From Arenicola marina (taxonomy: Eukaryota > Annelida > Polychaeta > Arenicolidae): DNA of 64,000 bases. A program made the translations under genes and the position numbers. A model generated the notes under the pieces. It saw nothing but the letters and a program-made list of their open reading frames with translations, did no database searches and was not told the DNA's origin. This document shows positions 12,545-22,330 of this stretch, piece by piece. The number at the start of each line of letters is the position of its first letter. Within the stretch, counting starts at the first letter, position 1. The DNA lies in contig OZ025248.1 in the NCBI GenBank assembly GCA_964019135.1, positions 52,383,670-52,447,669 on the forward strand. The letters are read 5' to 3'.

Positions 12545-12735
12545 GTGGTGTGGTGGTGCGGTGAGGAGGGGGGAGCGCATGGGGGGGGGGGGTATTGGGG
12601 GGGGCATTGGGGGGGGGGCATTGGGGAGGGGCATGGGGGGCATTGGGGGGGCGCATGGGGGGGCATTGGGGGGAGGGGACATGGGGGAAGGGGCATGGGG
12701 GGAGGGGCATGGGGGGGGGGCATTGGGGGCTACTT
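12545..12735. repeat. GGGGGCATTGGGG repeat
   Basis: A G-rich simple repeat made of GGGGCATTGGGG and GGGGCATGGGGG blocks. It lies in intron I-J about 180 nt upstream (plus-strand sense) of exon I's donor. Confidence 0.9.
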
Positions 12736-12917
12736 TATGCGGGGTTTACAATTTTGTGCATAGTTTTAAGTTTTAAAACGACCCCCAACTGTAGTGATTG
12801 CCAATAAAACTACGGTTACTATCAAAATGACTACTGGCTAATGATTCCTCACAGAAGACCACTGTTGGTAACGGAAAATGTACATACTAACGTTATGTTA
12901 TTAACAAGACGACCTAC

Positions 12918-13158
12918 CCTGGGAAGTCTCATCCTCGCTCTCGCTAAACTGGTTCGGGTTGTAGGCTGGGTCCCTGAACTGAGGCGCGAGGTCGCTGCTG
13001 AGCTCTACGATGGAGATTGTCATCTGCCGGGGCTGCAGGTGGAGCAGGCTGGTCTTGTAGAGCACGTGGCCCAGGTCCTCAGGCAGGAAGGAGGCCAGGC
13101 CGTGCAGGCGGAACTTGGTGCCCCAGATGTTAGACGTCACCTCCACCAGCTTGTGTGC
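12918..13158 (-). CDS. tulp4: TULP4 exon I: tubby domain, second segment
   Basis: The exon encodes AHKLVEVTSNIWGTKFRLHG, LASFLPEDLGHVLYKTSLLH, LQPRQMTISIVELSSDLAPQ and FRDPAYNPNQFSESEDETSQ. It has 241 nt, phase 0 in and one G left over. SNIWGTKF and TSLLHLQPRQM are near-invariant in TULP4. By pattern they correspond to the SNLMGTKF and NVLGFKGPRKM strands of the classical tubby domain. The acidic tail SESEDE marks the start of the long insertion that splits the domain. Acceptor: ACCTTGACAG ending at 13159. Donor: G|GTAGGTCG at 12917. Confidence 0.96.
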
Positions 13159-14247
13159 CTGTCAAGGTGACCGCTTGGGAATATTACCATATATCTATAT
13201 ATATTTCATTATAGCTATTTGGGTACACCGTTCGCAGCTTGACATCCCTCGGGAAGAGTCCTCATTCGGAAGTCACGGCCGCCATTTTTTTTTGACATTT
13301 GAGTAATAAGAATTGGCAAACAGTTGGTTCGAAATTAGCACAGCTTGAGAAAAATTATTCCGGCCGCCATTTTGTTTTTGATATTTGACCAGTAAAAAAA
13401 GTACAGCTTGGCAAACAATTTATTAGAAAACGGCTCACCTTAAAAACCCGTTGCCTGCCAACTTTTAACACAAAATGCCTACAACACTTTTTTTCTGAGG
13501 CAAAATTGCAAACCTGGACTAGACTCAATCCATACAGCCCCACGTCTATCAAACACCAACAAAGCCGGCCGTCATGGGTTCGATTATCATGTTTTTCTTT
13601 CATATAAATTAAGCTCCAAATTCACTGCTTCAAAGCCCACTTGGTTCAGTCTCACGTGCCAGAGCATTTATCTATAAAAATTATATTATATAAGCCTTAT
13701 ATATAGGTCGTTAACGTCTTCGTCTCTCGAATACTCGTTTCCCGCATTGGGCCACATTTTAAGACTGCTATTCACCAATGTGTGTTGATCAGAATTTCGT
13801 AGAAACCACATAGTGGTGTTTTATTGTAAAGGAATCCCCCAAGTACAAAACACGTCTGCCCTCCACGCATTGGAGACTTTGAATGGCTCGCCACGCTAGA
13901 CGAAGACAGCATTTAGTTACGTAGTAAGATACGGAACTCGCTATCGAAATGAACAGACACGAACATCCCCAATTAAACTAGCTGGTCACAACCGTCAAAC
14001 AAGCATGTTTTCTTCATATGATGCGGGCTGCTTTCAACAGATTTATTAGTTATTATTATTAGTATTATTTCGTTTATATAGTGCCAACTCCATTCACAGA
14101 CGCTGTACACCCATGGAAGTAAACCGGGTCATTTACATAACATACCCGCTTATTCATAAACATGTTAAAGGTAGCTCACTGAAATAAGTAATACATGCAC
14201 ACCACTAATAACCGTTATCAGTAAATGAAGGCTATTATTTATAACAG
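13159..14247. other. Intron H-I, AT-rich unique DNA with a duplicated segment
   Basis: Mostly unique AT-rich intron. An about 86-nt segment is duplicated: CGGCCGCCATTTT at 13276 and again at 13361, each followed by GACATTTGA- or GATATTTGA-like sequence and a copy of CAGCTTG/TTGGCAAAC. No exon seen. Confidence 0.6.
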
Positions 14248-14376
14248 GTGCTGGGTTGGAATCCGGCCCGGGGCCGGGCACCTAATCTGGGGCATGTTTC
14301 AACCGCTCATCTTTCGTCCCGGGAGGTACGGTCCTTGGCCCAGTGTCTGTCCCTTAAGAGTGTGCCTAAAATACCA
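14247..14376 (+). mobile_element. SINE family 1, 5'-truncated copy
   Basis: Starts at the tRNA B-box region (GGGTTGGAATCCGG), continues GGGCACCTAATCTGGGGCAT and GGGAGGTACGGTCCTTGGCC, and ends GTGTGCCTAAAATACC. It matches the minus-strand element at 54521-54688 along most of its body. It sits in intron H-I about 50 nt past the exon H donor, antisense to the gene. Confidence 0.85.
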
Positions 14377-14427
14377 CATCATTCCCACATTCACCAGGCA
14401 GCCCTGTGTGGAGCGAGGAGACGTTAC

Positions 14428-14636
14428 CTCGGGCAGGTTGTCGTCGTACAAGAGTTCATCGAGCGCCCGGCGACCGCCCGGCGTGACGCTATCCCGGCGT
14501 TCAATGCGGTCCTTGAGCCGGCGCGCCCTCTTGCGGCGCTGTGCCCGGGGCGAGCCGCAGCCCTCTATCGCCATGTCAGAGTCAGAGTCAGAGTCGCTCG
14601 AGGAACTCTCGCTGCTCACAAACATAGACTCCTCGT
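14428..14636 (-). CDS. tulp4: TULP4 exon H: acidic and basic linker inside the tubby domain
   Basis: Seventy codons including the split first one: DEESMFVSSESSSSDSDSDS, then DMAIEGCGSPRAQRRKRARR, then LKDRIERRDSVTPGGRR, ending DDNLPE. Phase 1 in, phase 0 out. It is not conserved in sequence with vertebrate TULP4, but it is collinear with the family's charged Ser-rich linker between the two halves of the N-terminal tubby segment. The run of GTCAGA hexamers (about 14577-14596) encodes Ser-Asp repeats. QRRKRARRLK looks like a basic nuclear-localisation-type patch, an inference. Acceptor: GTGGTTTCAG ending at 14637. Donor: GTAACGTCTC reading down from 14427. The frame fits both flanking exons, which supports it as a real exon. 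Confidence 0.85.
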
Positions 14637-15287
14637 CTGAAACCACACGCATCGACACTCATTGGAGAAACAATCTACATGTACTTAGTAATTTATAACT
14701 GTAAACTTTATCATGTAGCAAGAATCTGATCAATGGCGTCAAGAGGAAATCAATTGAAGGCGGTATTCGTAGAGTGTAGCATGATATCAACCACCTCTGA
14801 TACCACTGTCCCTGGGCTCAGGGCATCATGGGATGTGTTTATAGCCAGACCTGTGCATCCGTCAGATGTACTAATCGGCTCATTCATTAAGAACAGTTTA
14901 TACTATCGATAGTATATCATTTATACTATCGCTCACATGTTTTGAATTTTATATAAAGATTGGTTGGTCCGACAAAACGATGCATGTTATGGTATAACAA
15001 GCTTCTTGGTTACTAAAATTAAATTTAGTGCTTTTGCACTCCAACAACTTAACAGATATTACATAGAGAAAGTATTATTGCGAACTATATAGAGCTGTTT
15101 TTCAACATGATATTTCAATTACATATAAAACACTACCACGTGGTACAATCTACTCGCAATGCGATATAGTGTGTATTGTCATCTTAATCGATGTATTCGT
15201 ACATAACTTGTATCAACGGTAATAAATAAATAAATAAATCAATCAATCAATCAAAATAAATATAAATCAACCTCACACCCGCATTAC
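14637..15287. other. Intron G-H with palindrome and AATA/AATC microsatellite
   Basis: AT-rich intron. It contains a perfect 18-nt palindrome TATACTATCGATAGTATA at 14899-14916, partly repeated just after it. A (AATA)n(AATC)n microsatellite lies at about 15219-15262, 25 nt from the exon G donor. No exon seen. Confidence 0.75.
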
Positions 15288-15525
15288 CATTTTTCGGCGT
15301 GGCCGTTTTGATCTTGGGGTCGAAGATGATGAATTCCGGGCGCAGCTTGCTGGCTCTCTTGCCCTTCAGGAGCGGGATGAGGCCCCCCAGGTACTCCAGA
15401 TAGAGGGTGTAGTGGCCCCCCGAGCTGTCGTCACCATGCCGTATCATGGTGCAGTGCAGCCGCTCGCCGCTAGGCGGAGGGGTGCAGACGAATTCACGCA
15501 AGCTGTGGGGCTGTGGAATGTAACC
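15288..15525 (-). CDS. tulp4: TULP4 exon G: first part of the tubby domain
   Basis: The exon reads GYIPQPHSLREFVCTPPPSG, then ERLHCTMIRHGDD, then HYTLYLEYLGGLIPLLKGKR, then ASKLRPEFIIFDPK. It is 238 nt, enters in phase 0 and leaves one G. HCTMIR, LYLEYLGGLxPxLKG and SKLRPEFxIxDP are hallmark TULP4 stretches. They align by pattern with the first strands of the tubby domain, whose Lys/Arg-rich loop binds phosphoinositides in TUB. Here that loop is KGKRASKLR. Acceptor: TTTTTGTCGTAG ending at 15526. Donor: GTAATGCGGG reading down from 15287, a less common GTAATG form. Lipid binding is an inference only. Confidence 0.95.
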
Positions 15526-16379
15526 CTACGACAAAAATAAAACAATCATTTATTTTTAATAAACAAATGAAAATAATGATTTTTAAAACAAATGCAGCAA
15601 AACAGCAGCAGGTGTGAGTGGCATATAATTATCACGAGAGGATATAGGAATAACAGAATATAAAAGAAGAATAGTTATATATATAAACCGTCATCAAAGA
15701 CGGTTTCTTCGCAAATATGCTAATTAGTCCTATGTTCGACATGTAACGGTCGCTAATCTTTCGAAACCAAAGGCCGATCGTGCAGAATACATTGCCCCAT
15801 ACTAATTTATTTACAAAGCGACAAATCTACGTGATCGCTTTGTAAAACGTTATTTATGTTAATATCATTAACCTTTACCTTAACTTAGCATATTAACAGT
15901 TATACACCTTATTATACAGCGAACGGTACCCATGTTCATCAACGCAGTTTTGTAAACGAGGCTCGCTCGTTGTGCGCATCTAGTACTTCCAGCGTTCCAC
16001 CCAAGCGCAAAATCTGGAGCCCTTTATAAGAGGGGCCATGAACATTAGCTATTTTCTGACCCCTTACAATTTCCGGACGGTGTAAAAAGGTAAGTATGTT
16101 CAGCGCTATGAACCTGGAGACCCCTTTATAAGAGGGATCATGATCATTAACTACCTTCTTACTTCCGCCACCGTCACCAAATTGCGCCGGGAAGTAAGTA
16201 AATATAAACAGTTACGACCAAACCGGACGGTGGGGGGTTACTTAAGGGAGACCTCTCCCCCACCCCCTGGTACTTCCCAACAGGATCACCGACGGTGTTG
16301 TCTGTTGAGGGGTGGGGGGTGGCGGGGGTCCGACGCTATACACTGCCAAAGCAAGGCGAGACCGCTCCGCTGTACGTAC
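15526..16379. other. Intron F-G with hairpin and 101-nt duplication
   Basis: An 8-bp perfect stem AAACCGTC/GACGGTTT with a 6-nt loop lies at 15685-15706. Two copies of a segment starting GGAG(C/A)CCCCTTTATAAGAGGG begin at about 16015 and 16116. No coding exon seen between F and G. Confidence 0.7.
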
Positions 16380-16607
16380 GTTGATGGTGTTGGCGAACAG
16401 TGCCTGCAGGTTGCCGTGGATCTTAGGCGGCAGGGGCAGCTTGAAGATGTGACTCTCCTCCGCCAGGCGGCTCTGTATGCAGCGCTTGGATAACAACTGG
16501 AGGGAGGCCACCTTCTTGTGGATCCAGACCGTGACCACGTGACACCCCACGGCCACGAAGAGCCGCTTGTCGTTGTGACCCCAGGTCACGCTACTCACCG
16601 GCTTCCC
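16380..16607 (-). CDS. tulp4: TULP4 exon F: end of WD40 region and SOCS box
   Basis: This exon encodes 76 residues, phase 0 at both ends. It begins GKPVSSVTWGHNDKRLFVAV (last WD40 strand pattern) and continues to VTVWIHKK. It then has VASLQLLSKRCIQSRLA and IFKLPLPPKIHGNLQALF. The SLQLLSKRCI element resembles an elongin B/C-binding BC-box, and LPLPPKI resembles the cullin-box LPxP motif of SOCS boxes. Family knowledge places a SOCS box exactly here in TULP4. The inferred role is docking to an elongin BC-cullin E3 ligase. Acceptor: TACTTTAG ending at 16608. Donor: GTACGTACAG reading down from 16379. A second GTAC lies 4 nt further on but would break the frame. Confidence 0.94.
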
Positions 16608-16774
16608 CTAAAGTACGGAATGCATTACGGCGACCGTGATCAGTCGTGTCATTACTGAAGACAGCAAATTGAAGGCTAAGTTACCAGTACCTTTGTAACA
16701 TAGAATACTTAATTAATATTCACCTTATATCATAAGTGCCAAGCGTGAAGAACGCAAACGGGTGAGCAACCCAC

Positions 16775-16917
16775 CTGTTGAGGGAGGGCCAGAGTGAAGC
16801 TCAACCTGCCCGTCTTTGTGTAGAATCTCAACTCATTGTAACACTCGAGGTTGGGAAGCCGTGTGAAGCCGGCGACAGCAAGGATCTCTCCATCATTGGA
16901 CCACTCCATGTGCACCC
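16775..16917 (-). CDS. tulp4: TULP4 exon E: WD40 segment
   Basis: The split codon G|GG joins to VHMEWSNDGEILAVAGFTRL, then LPNLECYNELRFYTKTGRLS, then FTLALPQQ. The exon is 143 nt, enters in phase 1 and leaves in phase 0. WSNDGEILAVAG followed by LRFYTKTGRLSFTL fits the last WD40 blades of TULP4/TUSP. Acceptor: TTTGCCTTTCAG ending at 16918. Donor: GTGGGTTGC reading down from 16774. A SINE tail with the same orientation as the gene ends only about 15 nt upstream of the acceptor, so much of the branch-point region is SINE-derived. Confidence 0.94.
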
Positions 16918-16932
16918 CTGAAAGGCAAACAG

Positions 16933-17042
16933 GATTGGTTGTGTTGGCTGTATATTCAGGACGCTTTAACCACTTTTGGTCATATCGCGTCAATGGGAGA
17001 AGGAAGGGAGCGTGGAGCCATATCCCCGGGGGTCACCCCCTA
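16933..17042 (-). mobile_element. SINE family 2, tail portion, next to exon E acceptor
   Basis: Minus-strand body with CGCGATATGACCAAAAGTGG, TTAAAGCGTCCTGAATATAC and a CAACC-rich end. It matches the copies at 22077-22330 and 34711-34917. The tRNA-like head is missing. It is inserted in the sense orientation, ending about 15 nt before the exon E acceptor. Confidence 0.88.
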
Positions 17043-17872
17043 CGAAAGGCAAACATAACCCTATTAGCAGGTGTTGATCCAGGGAGCGGCGAGGGGGGGG
17101 GGGGGGGGGTCCAGGAAACAACGTTTGTGTCTTTTTTCCATCATCTGATAACCTCAACTTATGTTTTCTCTGAAGAAGGCGGACCCCCGCACGTCTTCAC
17201 TTTCTGAAGGAAGCTCCTCAATCGTTATCTGTAATCGGAAGCTAACTTCCGGTGTTAGATGTTTACATGTTGTTCCAGTTGGTATCTTCAAGCATAAGGG
17301 CACGAATCAGAGCGGTGTGATCATTGATTGGTGACAATGCACGCTAGGGTGATAATAACACCAACAGACTATTCCTTCTGATATCACTCAGATATTGTTC
17401 TATAATCTCTCCAAACGGGTGCCATTATCATTTAAAAAACGATCAAGTTACTTATATATTGTGGTTTGATGGCACGTTAAATGTCCACGGGCAGAGTCAA
17501 CGATTGCCAGAACAGAAAGCCATTACAGCAATGCAGGCCTGCATGCAGTATGCAATAAACGACGAGCCATGTGGTAAAATATGTATTGAGATGATACTGA
17601 CATAGGCTGCATGTGCAACATTTATCAGTCCTCCCTGGGCCTGTCACTCCCCATGGGGGGAGGAAGGGGGGGGGGGGGAGGTAGCTGGGCACTCACAGTG
17701 ATAAGGTCACTAAACCCAGAGGGCAACTGTAGGGGGCCCAGTGAACGTCTACGGCACGTACAGTGTCAGCAGGGCGGTGTGTGGACAGTAGACGTCAACC
17801 TGCGTGTCACCTCCCAACAAATTCCTCCTCTCCGACTACAGGGGGAGGCTTTGAGGGGGCGCGCCACCGACA
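17043..17872. other. Intron D-E unique DNA
   Basis: Unique sequence with short G runs at about 17090 and 17660. No exon or RNA gene seen. Confidence 0.5.
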
Positions 17873-18208
17873 GATGTAAAGGCTCCTCAGGGTGGTGACA
17901 CTGACCCTGACAGGTTTAAAGGTCTAACGGGGTGGTGACACTGGCAGGTTTACAGGTCCCACAGGGTGGTCACACTGACAGGTTTAAAGGTCCCACAGGG
18001 TGGTCACACTAACAGGTTTAAAGGTCCCCCAGGGTGGTCACACTGAGAGGTTTAAAGGTCCCACAGGGTGGTCACACTAACAGGTTTAAAGGTCCCACGG
18101 GGTGGTCACACTGACAGGTTTAAAGGTCCCACAGGGTGCTCACACTGACAGGTTTAAAGGTCCCACAGGGTGGTCACACTAACAGGTTTAAAGGTCCCAC
18201 AGGGTGGT
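17873..18208. repeat. 34-bp tandem array, about 10 copies
   Basis: Core GGTTTAAAGGTCCCACAGGG, followed by TGGTCACACTGAC. The first unit (from about 17873) is divergent. The array abuts the 40-bp exon-derived array without a spacer: the last unit runs GTCACACTGATCACCCTGG into it. Confidence 0.95.
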
Positions 18209-19329
18209 CACACTGATCACCCTGGTCTGGATCACCCTGGGACAGGTACTCACCCGTCAGGCCGGTCTGGATCACCCTGGGACAGGTACTCACCCATCAG
18301 GCCGGTCTGGATCACACAGGGACAGGTACTCACCAGTCAGGCCGGTCTGGATCACACAGAGACAGGTACTCACCCGTCAGGCCGGTCTGGATCACCCTGG
18401 GACAGGTACTCACTCATCAGGCCGGTCTGGATCACACAGGGACAGGTACTCACCAGTCAGGCCGGTCTGGATCACCCTGGGACAGGTACTCACCCGTCAG
18501 GCCGGTCTGGATCACCCTGGGACAGGTACTCACCAGTCAGGCCGATCTGGATCACCCTGGGACAGGTACTTACCCGTCAGGCCGGTCTGGATCACCCTGG
18601 GACAGGTACTTACCAGTCAGGCCGGTCTGGATCACCCTAGGACAGGTACTTACCAGTCAGGCCGGTCTGGATCACCCTGGGACAGGTACTCACCAGTCAG
18701 GCCGGTCTGGATCACACAGAGACAGGTACTTACAGTCAGGCCGGTCTGGATCACACAGGGACAGGTACTCACCCGTCAGGCCGGTCTGGATCACACAGGG
18801 ACAGGTACTCACCAGTCAGGCCGGTCTGGATCACACAGGGACAGGTACTCACCAGTCAGGCCGGTCTGGATCACACAGGGACAGGTACTCACCCATCAGG
18901 CCGGTCTGGATCACACAGGGACAGGTACTCACCAGTCAGGCCGGTCTGGATCACACTGGGACAGGTACTCACCAGTCAGGCCGGTCTGGATCACCCTGGG
19001 ACAGGTACTTACCAGTCAGGCCGGTCTGGATCACCCTAGGACAGGTACTTACCAGTCAGGCCGGTCTGGATCACCCTGGGACAGGTACTCACCAGTCAGG
19101 CCGGTCTGGATCACACAGGGACAGGTACTTACCAGTCAGGCCGGTCTGGATCACACAGGGACAGGTACTCACCCGTCAGGCCGGTCTGGATCACACAGGG
19201 ACAGGTATTCACCAGTCAGGCCGGTCTGGATCACCCTGGGACAGGTACTCACCCGTCAGGCCGGTCTGGATCACCCTGGGACAGGTACTCACCAGTCAGG
19301 CCGGTCTGGATCACACAGGGACAGAGGTC
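18209..19329 (-). repeat. 40-bp array copying the end of exon D plus its 5' splice site, about 28 copies
   Basis: On the gene strand each unit contains GATCCAGACCGGCCTGACTG followed by GGTGAGTACCTGTCCC. The proximal copy is the real end of exon D with its donor. Further copies differ by a few bases (ACTG/ACGG/ATGG before GTGAGT; CCTGTGTGATCC or CCAGGGTGATCC). About seven units carry GTAAGT instead of GTGAGT. One 39-bp unit occurs near 18731. The period, not a multiple of three, produces a stop soon after the first unit. The array therefore presents some 28 consecutive donor-consensus sites in one intron. Confidence 0.95.
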
Positions 19330-19406
19330 GTCATAGTTGGACACGAGGTAGATGGATCCCGTTCGGAAGCACACGGCTAGCAGCTTCGACTTCTTGGAAT
19401 CGGCAT
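19293..19406 (-). CDS. tulp4: TULP4 exon D: WD40 segment, source of the 40-bp array
   Basis: After the split codon, this 114-nt exon reads DADSKKSKLLAVCFRTGSIY then LVSNYDDLCPCVIQTGLT, and leaves one G. LxxVxFxxGxIxLxxNYDDLxPxVIxxGL is conserved with TULP4. Acceptor: TTTTACAG ending at 19407. The donor chosen is the first one after the conserved peptide, G|GTGAGTACC at 19292. The last about 30 nt of the exon plus this donor are then repeated about 28 times in tandem downstream (18209-19329), each copy retaining a GTGAGT or GTAAGT donor. Use of the second donor would add 40 nt, shift the phase and expose a TGA soon afterwards, so the exon-proximal donor is the only productive one. Confidence 0.93.
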
Positions 19407-19508
19407 CTGTAAAACAGTACAATAGCAAATGTTGTAATGTACAGATGAACACATCAACACCTAAAGCAAGACAATAGTTATTGTACAATATCTCCGGCAA
19501 TGCACTGC

Positions 19509-21172
19509 ACAGACCCACCTAACGGCACTGCACTGCACAGACCCACGTAACGGCACTGCACCACACAGACCCACGTAACGGCACTGCACTGCACACAGAC
19601 CCACGTAACGGCACTGTACTACACAGACCCACGTAACGGCACTGCACAGACCGACGTAACGGCACTGAACTGCACACAGACCCACGTAACGGCACTGCAC
19701 TGCACACAGACCCACGTAACGGCACTGCACTGCACACAGACCCACGTAACGGCACTGCACTGGACATAGACCCACGTAGCGGCACTGCACTGCAGACAGA
19801 CCCACGTAACGGCACTGCACTGCACACAGACCCACGTAACGGCACTGCACTGGACATAGACCCACGTAGCGGCACTGCACTGCAGACAGACCCACGTAAC
19901 GGCACTGCACGGCACAGACCCACGTAACGGCACTGTACTACACAGACCCACGTAACGGCACTGCACGGCACAGACCCACGTAACGGCACTGCACGGCACA
20001 CAGACCCACGTAACGGCACTGTACTACACAGACCCACGTAACGGCACTGCACGGCACACAGACCCACGTAACGGCACTGTACTACACAGACCCACGTAAC
20101 GGCACTGCACTGCACACAGACCCACGTAACGGCACTGCACGGCACAGACCCACGTAACGGCACTGTACTACACAGACCCACGTAACGGCACTGCACTGCA
20201 CACAGACCCACGTAACGGCACTGCACGGCACAGACCCACGTAACGGCACTGCACTGCACACAGACCCACGTAACGGCACTGCACTGCACACAGACCCACG
20301 TAATGGCACTGCACTGGACACAGACCCACGTAACGGCACTGCACTGCACACAGACCCACGTAACGGCACTGCACTGGACAGACCCACGTAACGGCACTGC
20401 ACTACACACAGACCCACGTAACGGCACTGCACTGCACACAGACCCACGTAACGGCACTGCACTGGACAGACCCACGTAACGGCACTGCACTGGACACAGA
20501 CCCACGTAACGGCACTGTACTACACAGACCCACGTAACGGCACTGCACGGCACACAGACCCACGTAACGGCACTGTACTACACAGACCCACGTAACGGCA
20601 CTGCACAGACCCACGTAACCGCACTGCACTGCACACAGACCCACGTAACGGCACTGCACTGGACACAGACCCACGTAACGGCACTGCACTGGACACAGAC
20701 CCACGTAACGGCACTGTACTACACAGACCCACGTAACGGCACTGCACGGCACACAGACCCACGTAACGGCACTGCACAGACCCACGTAACCGCACTGCAC
20801 TGCACACAGACCCACGTAACGGCACTGCACTGGACACAGACCCACGTAACGGCACTGCACGGCACACAGACCCACGTAACGGCACTGTACTACACAGACC
20901 CACGTAACGGCACTGCACAGACCCACGTAACCGCACTGCACTGCACACAGACCCACGTAACGGCACTGCACTGGACACAGACCCACGTAACGGCACTGCA
21001 CTGGACACAGACCCACGTAACGGCACTGTACTACACAGACCCACGTAACGGCACTGCACGGCACACAGACCCACGTAACGGCACTGTACTGGACAGACCC
21101 ACGTAACGGCATTGCACAGACCCACGTAACCGCACTGCACAGACCCACGTAACAACACTGCACAGACCCAGG
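19509..21172. repeat. 30-bp tandem array with shorter variants, about 57 copies
   Basis: Core CCCACGTAACGGCACTGCAC, then TGCACACAGA. Units of 30 and 28 bp and a short about 17-bp form (GCACAGACCCACGTAACGG...) alternate. Blocks recur in order (for example 20620-20760 resembles 20760-20900 and 20925-21060), a higher-order pattern. All minus-strand frames are open, giving the Cys/Val-rich pseudo-ORFs. Confidence 0.95.
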
Positions 21173-21186
21173 AGCTGCACATACCT

Positions 21187-21785
21187 ATGGGCACTGGTCT
21201 GCACTCACACCCGTAACGGCCCTGGACTGCACTCACACCCGTAACGGCCCTGGCCTGCACTCACACCCGTAACGGCCCTGGACTGCACTCACACCCGTAA
21301 CGGCCCTGGACTGCACTCACACCCGTAACGGCACTGGACTGCAATCACACCCGTAACGGCCCTGGACTGCAATCACACCCGTAACGGCACTGGACTGCAC
21401 TCACACCCGTAACGGCACTGGACTGCACTCACACCCGTAACGGCACTGGACTGCACTCACACCCGTAACGGCCCTTGACTGCACTCACACCCGTAACGGC
21501 CCTGGACTGCACTCACACCCGTAACGGCCCTGGCCTGCACTCACACCCGTAACGGCCCTGGACTGCAATCACACCCGTAACGGCACTGGACTGCAATCAC
21601 ACCCGTAACGGCCCTGGACTGCAATCACACCCGTAACGGCACTGGACTGCAATCACACCCGTAACGGCCCTGGACTGCAATCACACCCGTAACGGCACTG
21701 GACTGCACTCACACCCGTAACGGCACTGGACTGCAATCACACCCGTAACGGCCCTGGACTGCAATCACACCCGTAACGGCCCTAC
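21187..21785. repeat. 28-bp tandem array, about 21 copies
   Basis: Core GGACTGCACTCACACCCGTA, then ACGGCCCT or ACGGCACT. It shares CGTAACGGC and ACTGCAC with the neighbouring 30-bp array, so the two are probably related. Confidence 0.95.
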
Positions 21786-22076
21786 TTGGTAGTCATGACA
21801 TGCGTAACGCAAGCCTCCCGCGAGTAATGAAGCAATGACGTCACGGCGGTTCACGTTACCGCTGCCAGCGCCCGGACGTACGCTGGAGGCGGGAGAGGAT
21901 CGAGTAGCCAAGGCGAGGCTGGCCGGACTGGCGCCCCTACACCCTGATACTCACGGGTGAATAGTCTCCTTCCCTAAAGGGCGCAGCAATACCATTGGCA
22001 AGCAATCTAGGCAATGTGCCTAGGCAATTGCATGTAGATGTATATCTGTATGGAGTTGGGCGGTGGGGGTTAATGG
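21786..22076. other. Intron C-D unique DNA
   Basis: About 290 nt of unique DNA, moderately GC-rich in its first half. No exon recognised. Confidence 0.5.
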
Positions 22077-22330
22077 TTGGTTGTATATTCAGGACGCTTT
22101 AACCACGTTTGGTCATATCGCGTGAAGGGGGGGGAGAAGGAAGGGAGAGTGGAGCCATCTCCCCGGGGGTAACCCCCTACTCTTTGCAAAGAAGGACATG
22201 GGATCTTTATCCTGCGACCACACAGCCATGGCCACAGCGGGGCGCGAACCACTGACCCACGTACCGTTAGGCTCTCAGGTGGCCAGAACACTGAATGCCG
22301 AAGCTCTAACCCACTGAGCTACCGGGGTGA
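22077..22330 (-). mobile_element. SINE family 2, full copy with tRNA-like head
   Basis: Minus-strand head GGTCACCCCGGTAGCTCAGT then GGGTTAGAGCTTCGGC (RNA polymerase III A-box type). Farther on is GTGGTTCGCGCCCCG (B-box type). The body has CAGGATAAAGATCCCATGTC and CTCCACTCTCCCTTCC, and the tail GAATATACAACCAACC. This is the most complete of the three family-2 copies, in the sense orientation relative to the gene. Confidence 0.9.

Noticed and set aside
14899..14916. 18-nt palindrome as a protein-binding site
   Set aside because: AT-rich palindromes of this length arise easily in AT-rich introns. Noted in the intron entry only.
18204..19412. 402-codon plus-strand open frame (SGRSGSPWDRY-like repeats)
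   Set aside because: It is antisense to exon D and its repeat copies. The conserved coding sequence is on the minus strand.
19519..21260. Cysteine-rich minus-strand frames (VQCSAVTWVCV repeats)
   Set aside because: Product of the stop-free 30-bp array, with several overlapping frames open at once.
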